64,000 bases of DNA. Origin: Pseudacidobacterium ailaaui. GTDB taxonomy: Bacteria > Acidobacteriota > Terriglobia > Terriglobales > Acidobacteriaceae. The position numbers were made by a program, and so were the translations under genes. Position 1 is the stretch's first letter. Each line of letters opens with the position of its first letter. Below the pieces are notes generated by a model. It ran no database searches and was not told the origin of the DNA. It saw nothing but the letters and a program-made list of their open reading frames with translations. Below are positions 36,708-44,725 of this stretch, piece by piece. The stretch spans positions 3,007,001 to 3,071,000 of the forward strand of contig NZ_JIAL01000001.1 in assembly GCF_000688455.1 (NCBI RefSeq), written 5' to 3'.

Positions 36708-38279
36708 CTATGTAGGGTCGCCCAGGTCGAAAGAAACATTGGGCCGGATGCGGAAGGTCCTTTGTTTTCTATCTTCCAGTGCTAACAGGATATGCTCTTC
36801 ATTTTCAGAGGTCCCAACAGCCTTGAGAAGTTTTCCGGAGGAAGAAGTCAACAGACGCACCCGTCCGGAGACGGTGGCCAGGCTTTTCCCACCCAGACAC
36901 AATTGCGCAAGACTTCCCTGATAATGAAGCTCAGCGCTCACGCCGTGCACTTTGGCTTTGAAGGTGGATTGTCCGGAGGGTGAAACAGGGCGGATGTTCC
37001 ACTCAATGAATTCGCCTTGCTGACGCACGCCGGAAAGGCGCCAGACATAATCTAAGAAGACCAGTGCCGCCGGTGAATAGCCGCCTGGATCTATCTGTGT
37101 AAATTCGCCAGTCAGCGGGTCCATCTGCTGACGAAATTCTGCGTGGCGGCTGATGGCTTCAACCCAGCGCTGCATCATCCAGGCAAGATCAGCCGGTTTG
37201 CCGTAGTGCTCCATCCAGCGCGGCGCACGCAGTGCGGTGAGGGCCTGCGACGCTCCTCCCCATGAGTTGCGCGGAATTGGACGCACAAAATCAGGATCAT
37301 CGAGTGCAATGGAGGGTAGTGGATAGGGTGCCCAGAATGCCTTTGGGTTGTGAATCTGCCGTTCGTAGATTGCTGCAAAGAGCTTGGCATCGACAACGTG
37401 CTCTCCAAGGACGCGGGAAATCACATCTCCGCGAATGCGAACAAAATGACCGTCCGTGTCGAGATCGTAAAAAGCAGCGTCTTCCGGGCAGTAGAGCTTT
37501 GCGATGATGAGTTTGCGGATGTGCTCTGCCTCTTCAGCCCAGCGGTCGGCCTCACTCTGCTTTCCGAGGGCCTTGGCCATGGCAGCCAGCGCCACTCTGC
37601 CGCCGTAAACAGTAGCTGACAAATCAGGGCACAGACGCGGCATTCCCGGAACAGGTAGGCACTTACGGGCGTCCGCATCCGGGCAGCGATTAGGAACTCC
37701 CTTCCAGCGCGGGCTGTTGTCGTGACCTGTATCGTAGGTGCAAAAGCCTTCGCACAGTCCCGTGCCCCGCGTATTGCGGTAACGGAGCAGCCATGCATCC
37801 CAGCGGCTGCACGCAACATAGGCCTTTTCGAGCAGTTCATTGTCTTGAAACCTCTGGGCCATTTCCCATGCCGTAGCAGCGATCGGTACGACCATCTGAA
37901 TTTGCCCAAAGCCAACGGAGTCCTTCTTTATGCTGCATGGTAGCTGCCCATCTTCCTTTTGCAGAGAGAAGAAAATCATATGGTTGTTGCGGGCGATGTC
38001 CGGGCAGAGCGCACTGTAAACTTCGCCTTCCTGCGGCGCGCATTCCAGCCACACGCCGGGATACACGCTCCCTTCGACCAGTACCGAAGCGGAGTAAGGA
38101 TGCAACTGCGTGATGTTTCCATGAAGCACAGAGAGCGCCGCTTCATAGGTGTGCATCAGGCGCCCATCGTCCGTGCTGAATTGCAAATCGTCAGGTTGCA
38201 GGACCTGCTGACTTTCAGCAAATAACCTGTATCCGCCGAAGGCCAGGATTCCCGTTTGAAGAAAGCGTCTTCTGTCCAT
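36708..38279 (-). CDS. Tat-exported (alpha/alpha)6-barrel glycoside hydrolase, GH63/MGH1-like
   Basis: 523 residues starting MDRRRFLQTGILAFGG, a twin-arginine signal. The body resembles GH63/GH37-clan barrels: AATAWEMAQRFQDNELLEKAY, WDAWLLRYRNTRGTGLCEG, DTGHDNSPRWKG, WAEEAEHIRKLIIAKLY and a C-terminal beta part (GEFIEWNIRPV). These families act on alpha-linked sugars; the substrate is not visible. It is divergent from a GH28 polygalacturonase over a 136-base promoter region with two matched sites, suggesting a shared role in plant polysaccharide use. Family assignment is tentative. Confidence 0.6.
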   Translation of the reverse strand: MDRRRFLQTGILAFGGYRLFAESQQVLQPDDLQFSTDDGRLMHTYEAALSVLHGNITQLHPYSASVLVEGSVYPGVWLECAPQEGEVYSALCPDIARNNHMIFFSLQKEDGQLPCSIKKDSVGFGQIQMVVPIAATAWEMAQRFQDNELLEKAYVACSRWDAWLLRYRNTRGTGLCEGFCTYDTGHDNSPRWKGVPNRCPDADARKCLPVPGMPRLCPDLSATVYGGRVALAAMAKALGKQSEADRWAEEAEHIRKLIIAKLYCPEDAAFYDLDTDGHFVRIRGDVISRVLGEHVVDAKLFAAIYERQIHNPKAFWAPYPLPSIALDDPDFVRPIPRNSWGGASQALTALRAPRWMEHYGKPADLAWMMQRWVEAISRHAEFRQQMDPLTGEFTQIDPGGYSPAALVFLDYVWRLSGVRQQGEFIEWNIRPVSPSGQSTFKAKVHGVSAELHYQGSLAQLCLGGKSLATVSGRVRLLTSSSGKLLKAVGTSENEEHILLALEDRKQRTFRIRPNVSFDLGDPT

Positions 38280-38291
38280 CGTATGCTTTCT

Positions 38292-38303
38292 GAGGTTTGA
38301 CCA
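38292..38303. promoter_or_regulatory. Candidate GntR-type operator, site A
   Basis: GAGGTTTGACCA contains GGT-N3-ACC, the core of FadR-subfamily GntR operators. It lies 13 bases before the glycosidase start on the minus strand. Its reverse complement matches site B (38389-38400) at 11 of 12 bases. Confidence 0.4.
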
Positions 38304-38388
38304 TATAGGGCCTGTTGTCAAGGTGGAAGGGCTTCATAGCTGGAAATCTTAATTATGAACAGGTCAAGTGAATCTTTGACAATTCATG

Positions 38389-38400
38389 TGGTCAGACCTC
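38389..38400. promoter_or_regulatory. Candidate GntR-type operator, site B
   Basis: TGGTCAGACCTC contains GGT-N3-ACC and pairs as an inverted copy with site A, 11 of 12 bases. It lies 16 bases before the GH28 start. Both sites occupy the divergent promoter region of two carbohydrate genes. Confidence 0.4.
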
Positions 38401-38415
38401 ACACTGAAAATTTAT

Positions 38416-39711
38416 ATGACACTTTTGAAACGCCGCGATTTTTTGAAGGCGGCCGGGGCTGTTGCTGTTACTTCTTCAGGCAGCTTTTTCTCCTTGCATG
38501 GAGCGGAAAATGTCCCGCGGGCAAAATCCGCTTCGAATCGCAATCTATTTGACGCTCGTGATTTTGGCGCGGCAGGAGACGGAAAAACCAAGGACACCTC
38601 AGCCATTCAGCAGGCAATCGATCGCTGTCATGTCATGGGGGGTGGCGAAGTTTTCCTCTCCTCTGGGAATTATCTGACCGGAGCCATCCAGTTACGATCC
38701 CAAACGACCTTGCGGATCGATCACGATGCCGTGCTCCTGGGAAGCCCTGATTGGACTGACTATCCCGTAACCCAGGTGCGTTGGGAGGGGAAGTGGATTG
38801 CCGGACATATCGGCCTGGTCTACGCCATAGACGCCGAGCAGATCGCTGTAACTGGTAGCGGAAAGATCATCGGAAATCCAGCACTGGGTGGAAGACCAAA
38901 TCAGCGGGACCCCCTGCGGCATCCGGCCCTCATTGAGCTGATTTCATGCCGGAATGTTCGGCTTGAAGGATTTTCTACCAGCTACGAGCGCATGTGGTCC
39001 GTGCATCCTACCTATTGTGAAGATGTCACCATCCGCAATCTGACCATACGCAGCAGCGGAGGCAATGGCGACGGTATCGACGTGGATTCCTGTAAGCGCG
39101 TATGGATTGATCATTGTGATATTTCCACCGGGGATGACTGCATTTCTCTGAAGTCCGGCCGGGGCAGCGAAGGGCATTCCCTCATGCGGACGACGGAAGA
39201 CGTACGCATTACGAACTGCACTTTTGCAGATTCGCTTTTTGCATGCATCGGAATTGGCAGCGAGACATCCGGTGGAATTCGCAATGTGCGCATCGAGCAT
39301 TGCCGGTTTACTCATGCCCGCAGCTATGCCATCTACATTAAGAGCCGGGAAGGGCGAGGTGCGTTTATCAAAGATATTGTGGCCGACGACCTGGATGTTT
39401 CCGGGATGGAAGGCGGGTTTCTCCGCATCAACCTGCTCAGTTCGGGACTGCAAGACCAGGCACCGGTTCCCGGCAGCGAGGGCATTCCCTCCGCGGAAAA
39501 CTTCCGGTTCTCCAACATTCATGTGGACGATGTTCCTGTGCTTGTGAAAGCAACTGAAATTTCTCCAGAGAAGCCCCTGCACGGGTTTGTGCTGGAAAAT
39601 GTTACCGGGACCTGCCAGAAAGGCGTCTTTCTTGCCCATGCGAAAGGAGCGCGTTTTCGGAAGCTTCACCTGACCGGACATACAGGAACCATGATCAACC
39701 TTCAGCCCTGA
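38416..39711 (+). CDS. Tat-exported GH28 polygalacturonase-like glycosidase
   Basis: 431 residues from ATG 38416, with a twin-arginine signal (LLKRRDFLKAAGAVAVTSSG). The pectate-lyase-like right-handed beta helix begins NLFDARDFGAAGDGKTKDTSAIQQAID. GH28 catalytic blocks follow: GGNGDGIDVDSC, STGDDCISLKSG (Asp pair), and FACIGIGSETSGGIRNV in the place of the GHG motif, a variant seen in exo-acting enzymes; YAIYIKSR carries the later Arg/Lys. It hydrolyses alpha-1,4-galacturonide links of pectin, probably outside the cytoplasm. The 3' end overlaps the convergent YihY gene by 10 bases. Confidence 0.88.
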   Translation: MTLLKRRDFLKAAGAVAVTSSGSFFSLHGAENVPRAKSASNRNLFDARDFGAAGDGKTKDTSAIQQAIDRCHVMGGGEVFLSSGNYLTGAIQLRSQTTLRIDHDAVLLGSPDWTDYPVTQVRWEGKWIAGHIGLVYAIDAEQIAVTGSGKIIGNPALGGRPNQRDPLRHPALIELISCRNVRLEGFSTSYERMWSVHPTYCEDVTIRNLTIRSSGGNGDGIDVDSCKRVWIDHCDISTGDDCISLKSGRGSEGHSLMRTTEDVRITNCTFADSLFACIGIGSETSGGIRNVRIEHCRFTHARSYAIYIKSREGRGAFIKDIVADDLDVSGMEGGFLRINLLSSGLQDQAPVPGSEGIPSAENFRFSNIHVDDVPVLVKATEISPEKPLHGFVLENVTGTCQKGVFLAHAKGARFRKLHLTGHTGTMINLQP

Positions 39712-40616
39712 GTAGAGGTTTGTTCCTGCTTCCGCTCAAGGTCGGCCTCGTGGGCCACGCGCAGCGCATAGCGAGTCGCAGAATATTGCGCTCCGGCAAG
39801 CAGGATCAGGCCGGTAAGAAATGCCCACATCATCAACGTTACGGAAACAGAAAAAGGTCCATATACCGAACGGAGATCGAGCCAGGGCAGCAGCTTTACA
39901 AACAACACTTTGGCCCCTTCCCAAATCAATCCAGTGACGATACCGGTTGGAAGTACTGCCCGGAGCGGTAGTTTCCGGTTGGGTAGTACCCAGTACACGA
40001 TGGAAAAAACAGCAACGCTCAAAAACGCCGCAGAAATGCGCAGAAAACTCCGCTCCAGGAACAGATAGACGAAGTTGTTGGTCTTTCCAAAGAAGAGAAA
40101 CTTCAGTACTGCTCCCTGGGCGGCGGTGAAGGCAATCGAAGTGAGTGCCAGCAGGCCCATGCCTAAAGCCAGTCCCAGAGAGATCATCTGGTTCATTCCA
40201 TAGCTGCGGTTTTTTGCCACCTGCCAGACCCGGTTCAATGCGACTTCGAGAGGCAGAAAGACGCCGGTAGAGGAGATGAGAAGCATCAGGATGGAGAGGA
40301 CCTGCACTCCACCCCGGGGTGTTGCAAGCAGGCTCATGTTCCGGACCACGAAGTCCTGGTTGGAGGGGAGAAAGTAGCGCAGCATGTCAGCAATGACATC
40401 TTCCATGGCCTGCGAGTGAAAGATCCTGCGCGCCAGCGTGAACATCAGCACAATAAACGGAAAAAGAGAGAGGATGGCATTGGCCGCGACGCTAAAAGCA
40501 TAGGTATGGACCTCGGTCTGTGTCAGATAGCGGACAAGGGAAACGATCTGGTTCCGGAGTCCATGACTGTGTCTGGGTGGTTTTGCCAAAGGTGGAACGG
40601 CATCTTTTTCAGGCAT
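39702..40616 (-). CDS. YihY/BrkB-family membrane protein
   Basis: 304 residues with about six transmembrane helices. Family marks are YLTQTEVHTYAFSVAANAILSLFPFIVLM, LLISSTGVFLPLEVALNRVWQV and GAKVLFVKLLPWLDLRSVYGPF. The family was once named ribonuclease BN in error; its function is unknown, perhaps transport or membrane organisation. A charged tail ends the protein. Confidence 0.88.
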   Translation of the reverse strand: MPEKDAVPPLAKPPRHSHGLRNQIVSLVRYLTQTEVHTYAFSVAANAILSLFPFIVLMFTLARRIFHSQAMEDVIADMLRYFLPSNQDFVVRNMSLLATPRGGVQVLSILMLLISSTGVFLPLEVALNRVWQVAKNRSYGMNQMISLGLALGMGLLALTSIAFTAAQGAVLKFLFFGKTNNFVYLFLERSFLRISAAFLSVAVFSIVYWVLPNRKLPLRAVLPTGIVTGLIWEGAKVLFVKLLPWLDLRSVYGPFSVSVTLMMWAFLTGLILLAGAQYSATRYALRVAHEADLERKQEQTSTQG

Positions 40617-40822
40617 TGGCTCTGTTTTTCATCATAAACATGTGTCCGGCGTGCTGGTCCGTCCAGGCAAGACAACCGCATTTCAGAAATGGGTGACCGA
40701 AGGACATGCTGGGCCGTCCAAGGCCCTGGACCCTTTTAGACATTTCCATGCTTTGAGATTACCAAAGGCCACTGTCCCTTCGTAACTCACTGAAAATTGT
40801 GCCATTTAAGTGCATTTTTTAC
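40617..40822. other. Intergenic stretch upstream of the cold-shock leader
   Basis: No gene is seen. A GGGCC (40711-40715) / GGCCC (40722-40726) pair could form a short hairpin. The AT-rich part from about 40795 leads into the probable cold-shock promoter. Confidence 0.4.
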
Positions 40823-40851
40823 TTGATTTTGCGGCAAAATTCCTACATAAC
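40823..40851 (+). promoter_or_regulatory. Candidate promoter of the cold-shock gene
   Basis: TTGATT (40823-40828) and an AT-rich TACATA (40844) or CATAAC (40846-40851, 17-base spacing) lie in a T-rich stretch. If used, transcription would start near 40858 and leave a leader of about 165 bases, similar in length to enterobacterial cspA leaders. Confidence 0.35.
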
Positions 40852-40861
40852 ATAGGGCACA

Positions 40862-40975
40862 GCCCCGCTTTTGGGGCAGAGGAACATTTGTTGGAAGGCC
40901 GTTTTGTGTTGGGTGTTCGTTTCAGGAAAACTGCTCTGAATTGAAAGGCTGCCGCTTGCAGAAGTGGCGGCCTTT
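40862..40975 (+). promoter_or_regulatory. Structured 5' leader of the cold-shock gene
   Basis: Two stems lie before the start codon. GCCCC (40862-40866) pairs with GGGGC (40873-40877). AAAGGCTGCCGC (40944-40955) pairs with GTGGCGGCCTTT (40964-40975), a full 12-bp stem with two G-U pairs and an 8-base loop. Such leaders often act as RNA thermosensors in cold-shock genes; here that is inferred from position. Confidence 0.5.
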
Positions 40976-41022
40976 GGCATTTTGGAGAGACCTTTCCTGA
41001 AACCTTAACGAAAGGAGTACGC

Positions 41023-41229
41023 GTGAAAGAGCGTGGTGTCGTGAAGTGGTTCAACGGAGCCAAGGGCTATGGATTCATCCAGCGTTCGACAGGTGAGGAT
41101 GTCTTTGTACATTTCTCGGCCATTCAGGATTCTGGATATAAAACTTTGAATGAAGGCGAATCTGTGGAGTTTGAATGCCAGCAGGGTCCCAAAGGACTTA
41201 GCGCGGCAAATGTTGTACGCAACAATTGA
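41023..41229 (+). CDS. Cold-shock domain protein (CspA family)
   Basis: A 68-residue single-stranded nucleic-acid chaperone with RNP1 (KGYGFIQ) and RNP2 (VFVHFSAI) motifs, starting [21 protein letters not shown]. It probably melts RNA structure in the cold or in growth transitions. The GTG start is backed by AAAGGAG at 41011-41017. The long structured leader and two following stems frame the gene. Confidence 0.95.
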   Translation: MKERGVVKWFNGAKGYGFIQRSTGEDVFVHFSAIQDSGYKTLNEGESVEFECQQGPKGLSAANVVRNN

Positions 41230-41568
41230 TCAGATCATTTCCGGGGTCTTGACCGCCCCGCAGCTTTGATGACCGCAGGTCTTCATTTCTGTGGACCCTC
41301 CCTCCGCACAGAATGAAGACCGCGATACATGTTCCTTTGAAATTTCCCCGGGTCTAAAAAGAGTGCAATCCACAAGCCGGAAGAGTTCGTGCATTTTCAA
41401 AGCGAGCTGGCCTGATTCAAACCTTTCCATTTGTGAAAAATGGTAAGCCAAGTCGTCTTCCCGAAAGTGCATAGGAAAAGCGGCTTCCATGGATACTTTC
41501 GATTCGATTACTTTTCAACAACATACAGCTCATGCAATATGTAGATATTTCATAAATGGAAAAACTGG
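41230..41568. other. Intergenic stretch after the cold-shock gene, with two hairpins
   Basis: No convincing gene. CGGGG (41243-41247) / CCCCG (41257-41261) lies just after the stop. A stronger stem pairs 41279-41294 with 41308-41322, 15 bp with one bulged T and a 13-base loop. Neither is followed by a T tract. An 86-codon minus-strand frame here has no recognisable motif or ribosome site. Confidence 0.5.
41279..41322. terminator. Long stem-loop after the cold-shock gene
   Basis: GGTCTTCATTTCTGTG and CACAGAATGAAGACC form a 15-bp stem with one bulge, 50 bases after the stop. It could end or stabilise the cold-shock transcript, or be part of a small RNA. No T tract follows. Confidence 0.4.
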
Positions 41569-41943
41569 ATGCCTAAATCTGCTCCTACGGTTTTCGTTGT
41601 TGATGATGAGGTGGTCATCGCGGAAACGCTGGCCACGATTTTGCTTACACACGGCTATTCCGCCATCCCATTTATGGATCCGTTGCAGGCCCTGAACTAT
41701 ACCAAAATTCGTCTCCCGGATCTCTTGGTTACGGATGTAAGAATGCCCCAGATGTCCGGTATCGAGCTGGGGATTGAGATCAGAAAAATTTGTCCTGGGT
41801 GCAGGGTTCTGTTGTTTTCAGGCCATGCATCGTCGGCCAGCATTCTCAAAGATAAGCGCATTGCGGAGATGAACTTTACTCTGCTTGCAAAGCCAGTCCA
41901 TCCAAAAGACCTTTTACTAAAAATAAATAGTTTAATGGAGTGA
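41569..41943 (+). CDS. Single-domain response regulator (CheY-like receiver)
   Basis: 124 residues forming only a receiver domain: VFVVDDE acidic pair, D56 in LLVTDVRMPQMSG, switch region LLFSGHA and K108 in LAKPVHP. All phosphorylation residues are present. There is no output domain, so it acts by protein contacts or in a phosphorelay. No kinase is nearby. The end overlaps the convergent queG gene by 12 bases. Confidence 0.9.
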   Translation: MPKSAPTVFVVDDEVVIAETLATILLTHGYSAIPFMDPLQALNYTKIRLPDLLVTDVRMPQMSGIELGIEIRKICPGCRVLLFSGHASSASILKDKRIAEMNFTLLAKPVHPKDLLLKINSLME

Positions 41944-43053
41944 ATCCTTGCCAGCGATCTTCTGCATGGCCCATTGGGCTGCCTCAGCCAGTACCGGGTC
42001 ATCCTCTCTGGACCATTCCTGAAGTTTAGGCAGGAAACGTTTCAGACGGCTATTTCCCATCGCGATAGCGATATTGCGGCGCAGGCCCTGCAATTTTGTC
42101 CGCTTCACCGGTGAGCCGTAGAAAAGTCTGGCGAAGTCTTCCGGACCAATTTCCGCCAGCCAGTCCAGGGAGGGATTTACCAGCTCGGTCCGGGGTTGGA
42201 GCTCCGGGTCAGCGGCGATGGGCGCTTTGCGGTTCCAGGGGCAGACGTCCTGACAGATGTCGCATCCGAAGACCTGCCGTCCGATTCCTTCGCGTAGCTC
42301 CAGAGGAATTGCGCCGCGCTTCTCGATGGTCAGATAGGAGATGCAGCGGCTGGCATCCATCTGACGGGGGCCAGTAAGCGCCCCTGTGGGGCAGGCATCC
42401 AGGCAGCGGGTGCAGCTTCCGCAGCGGTCAGCGGCAAATGCGGCACGCTGCTCCGGAGGAACAGGAAGTGAAGTCAGAATGACTCCCAGAAAGGTCCACG
42501 AGCCAAGCTTCTGGTTGAGGATACAGGTGTTTTTCCCGGTCCAGCCGATTCCTGCATATCGGGCATAGACGCGCTCCACCACAGGGCCGGTGTCCACATA
42601 GCAGCGTGATTGAAAAGGTCCCAGGTGTGTTTTGAGGGCAGCGTCCAGTTTTTCCAGCCGCTTTCGCAATACGTTGTGATAATCACTGGGCACGAGGCCA
42701 TCATCTTTGCCGACGCGTGCCGTCCATGCATAGCGCGCAATCCATCCCGATTCCTCGGGTGCAGGCTGGATGGAAAGCGGTTGGTTGGAGTGGTAGGCGG
42801 CGGCACAGACAATGACAGACCGCGCCCAGGGTGCGGCAGCATGTAAAGTTGACCGTACGTAATCTCCGGCCTCGTTCCGCCGCTTGAGATATTCCATTTC
42901 GCCCGCATTTCCTTCTTCCACCCAGCGAGTAAAGCGATTGCGCTCCTGGATGTCCTCCGGCGAACCAGGCTCCGGGACGGCCGCGATTCCGGCGGCAGAA
43001 AAACCGGCCTCCTGGGCCTGCTGAGAGATGATCTTCTGGAGTGAGGACGGCAT
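41932..43053 (-). CDS. queG: Epoxyqueuosine reductase
   Basis: QueG reduces epoxyqueuosine to queuosine in tRNA with cobalamin and two 4Fe-4S clusters. The 373 residues show DTGPVVERVYARYAGIGWTGKNT, the ferredoxin block CGSCTRCLDACPTGAL, and a second FGCDICQDVCPWN, followed by a C-terminal HEAT-like region (QGLRRNIAIAMGN). queA for the preceding step is at 10133-11194. The NiCoT permease next to queA could supply cobalt, but that link is speculative. Confidence 0.95.
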   Translation of the reverse strand: MPSSLQKIISQQAQEAGFSAAGIAAVPEPGSPEDIQERNRFTRWVEEGNAGEMEYLKRRNEAGDYVRSTLHAAAPWARSVIVCAAAYHSNQPLSIQPAPEESGWIARYAWTARVGKDDGLVPSDYHNVLRKRLEKLDAALKTHLGPFQSRCYVDTGPVVERVYARYAGIGWTGKNTCILNQKLGSWTFLGVILTSLPVPPEQRAAFAADRCGSCTRCLDACPTGALTGPRQMDASRCISYLTIEKRGAIPLELREGIGRQVFGCDICQDVCPWNRKAPIAADPELQPRTELVNPSLDWLAEIGPEDFARLFYGSPVKRTKLQGLRRNIAIAMGNSRLKRFLPKLQEWSREDDPVLAEAAQWAMQKIAGKDSLH

Positions 43054-43076
43054 GGAAATGCTCTACTCTATGGTAG

Positions 43077-44390
43077 TTGAGAAACGGGGGGCCATTGCCT
43101 GACAAGCGGATACCACGCCGTCGCTGGCGCATTGCACTTTTGCTGGCGTGTGGCGTGCTGGTCAACTATTTTGACCGTGTAAACCTTTCCGTCGCACATA
43201 ATGCACTCTATGCCGCGTTTGGCATTTCTGACATCACATACGGATATCTGCTGGGTGCTTACAACTGGACCTATGCCCTATGCCAGCTTCCCGTAGGTGT
43301 GCTGCTGGACAGATTTGGTGTGCGACGGGTCGGACGGATCAGCACCTTCCTGTGGAGTATGGCTTCTTTTGCCGCTGCCCTTACGCCAAACATCGGGGGC
43401 TTTTTTGCTGCCCGTTTCCTCCTGGGCATCGGAGAGGCGCCGACCTTTCCGGCAAATGCAAAAGCGGTGGGGTACTGGTTTCCTGCCAAAGAACGCAGCT
43501 TTGCTACGGCGCTGTTTGATGCCCAGGCAAAATTTGCGTCAGCGATTGGCGTGCCACTCATCGGCCTTCTGCTCTTGCGTATCGGCTGGCGACTGAGCTT
43601 TGCAGCTACCGGTCTCATCAGCTTCTGTTATTTTCTTCTTTTTTCCCTGGTCTACCGCGATCCAAAAGAAGACGACGGACTGACCGAGGCGGAAAGCCGT
43701 TACATTGCTGAAGCAGATGCCGAGAAACAGGTGTATCAACCGGACGAACATGTTTCCCTGGGATATCTGTTGCGCCGAAAAAAGGTCATCGGGCTTGCGT
43801 TGGGCTTCGGCTCCTACAATTATGTGTTCTACCTTCTTTTGACCTGGCTGCCGAGCTATCTTTCGCGTTCCCTGCACATGGACCTGATGCAATCGTTTCT
43901 TTATACCGGAGTGCCCTGGATTGCGGCAACCGTGACGGACCTTATGATTGGCGGCTGGCTGGTGGATGCGCTGATCCAGCGCGGATGGAATGCGGACCTC
44001 GTCCGGCGTGTTGTGCTCATTAGTGGAACGGCCCTGGGACTGGGCATCTTCGGAGCGGCCTATGCTCATTCTTCCGTACAGGCGTTGTTCTGGATCAGCC
44101 TCTCCATCAGTGGCCTTGCCGCCGCTGCTCCGGTGGGCTGGTCTGTGCCCTCGCTGATTGCGCCTCGGGGCAGCGTGGGAAAACTTGGTGGCATTCTGAA
44201 TTTCGCCAATCAGGTCTCCGGCATTGCTGCCCCGGTGGTTACAGGGTATCTGGTCTCGGCTCAGCATTCCTTTGCGCTGGCCTTTGGCGTTGCTGCTGCG
44301 TATCTGGCGGCGGGAATCGCTGGCTACATTTTCCTTCTCGGAAAAATTGAACCGATTCCTGCAGAAGCGGGTCCGGAGTCCGTAGCATAA
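43077..44390 (+). CDS. MFS permease of the anion:cation symporter type, sugar-acid/sugar transporter candidate
   Basis: 437 residues with about 12 helices. The N-terminal LACGVLVNYFDRVNLSVAHNAL and GYLLGAYNWTYALCQLPVGVLLDRFGVRR match ACS-family permeases such as hexuronate or glucarate transporters; FLLGIGEAPTFPANAKAVGYWFP is another hallmark. Start is TTG 43077 or TTG 43095. It converges on rhaM with 4 bases between and lies beside the rhamnose genes and near a polygalacturonase, so rhamnose, galacturonate or a pectin fragment is a plausible substrate. Confidence 0.82.
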   Translation: MRNGGPLPDKRIPRRRWRIALLLACGVLVNYFDRVNLSVAHNALYAAFGISDITYGYLLGAYNWTYALCQLPVGVLLDRFGVRRVGRISTFLWSMASFAAALTPNIGGFFAARFLLGIGEAPTFPANAKAVGYWFPAKERSFATALFDAQAKFASAIGVPLIGLLLLRIGWRLSFAATGLISFCYFLLFSLVYRDPKEDDGLTEAESRYIAEADAEKQVYQPDEHVSLGYLLRRKKVIGLALGFGSYNYVFYLLLTWLPSYLSRSLHMDLMQSFLYTGVPWIAATVTDLMIGGWLVDALIQRGWNADLVRRVVLISGTALGLGIFGAAYAHSSVQALFWISLSISGLAAAAPVGWSVPSLIAPRGSVGKLGGILNFANQVSGIAAPVVTGYLVSAQHSFALAFGVAAAYLAAGIAGYIFLLGKIEPIPAEAGPESVA

Positions 44391-44394
44391 TGTG

Positions 44395-44712
44395 TCAGGG
44401 AAGGTAAAAGACCTCGCGCATCATGGGAAAACGCTCTCCAGGGCGCAGTCCTTCCAATGGAGCGAAATACGCAGCCATGGCTTGCTGCCAGCGCGTATTG
44501 ACCGGATCCTGTTCAATCTTGCTCCAGGTATCTTCAAAGTCCTCCACACGCATGGTCAAGACCAGAAGTTCATCACGCCGGAAAATGGAATACTCAGTGA
44601 CCCCGGCGCGCTTGAGCAGTGTGAGCATCTCTGGCCAGACGGACTCATGGGCTTTGTCATAGGCGTCTCCGGCACCGGGCCGAAGCTTGAGCATAAATGC
44701 GACTCTCTGCAT
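44395..44712 (-). CDS. rhaM: L-rhamnose mutarotase
   Basis: A 105-residue enzyme that interconverts L-rhamnose anomers, from ATG 44712 (MQRVAFMLKLRPGAGDAYDKAH), the usual length. The conserved HESVWPEM, YSIFRRDELL, and TRWQQAMAAYFAPL segments match RhaM/YiiL. The open frame continues upstream but those residues overlap the GH39 gene gap. It lies 13 bases after the GH39-like gene in one unit, divergent from rhaI. Confidence 0.93.
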   Translation of the reverse strand: MQRVAFMLKLRPGAGDAYDKAHESVWPEMLTLLKRAGVTEYSIFRRDELLVLTMRVEDFEDTWSKIEQDPVNTRWQQAMAAYFAPLEGLRPGERFPMMREVFYLP

Positions 44713-44725
44713 GGTGCTTCCCCTT

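Noticed and set aside
41230-41490. 86-codon minus-strand frame after the cold-shock gene
   Set aside because: No ribosome site, no motif, and it runs across two strong hairpins; kept only as a remote possibility.
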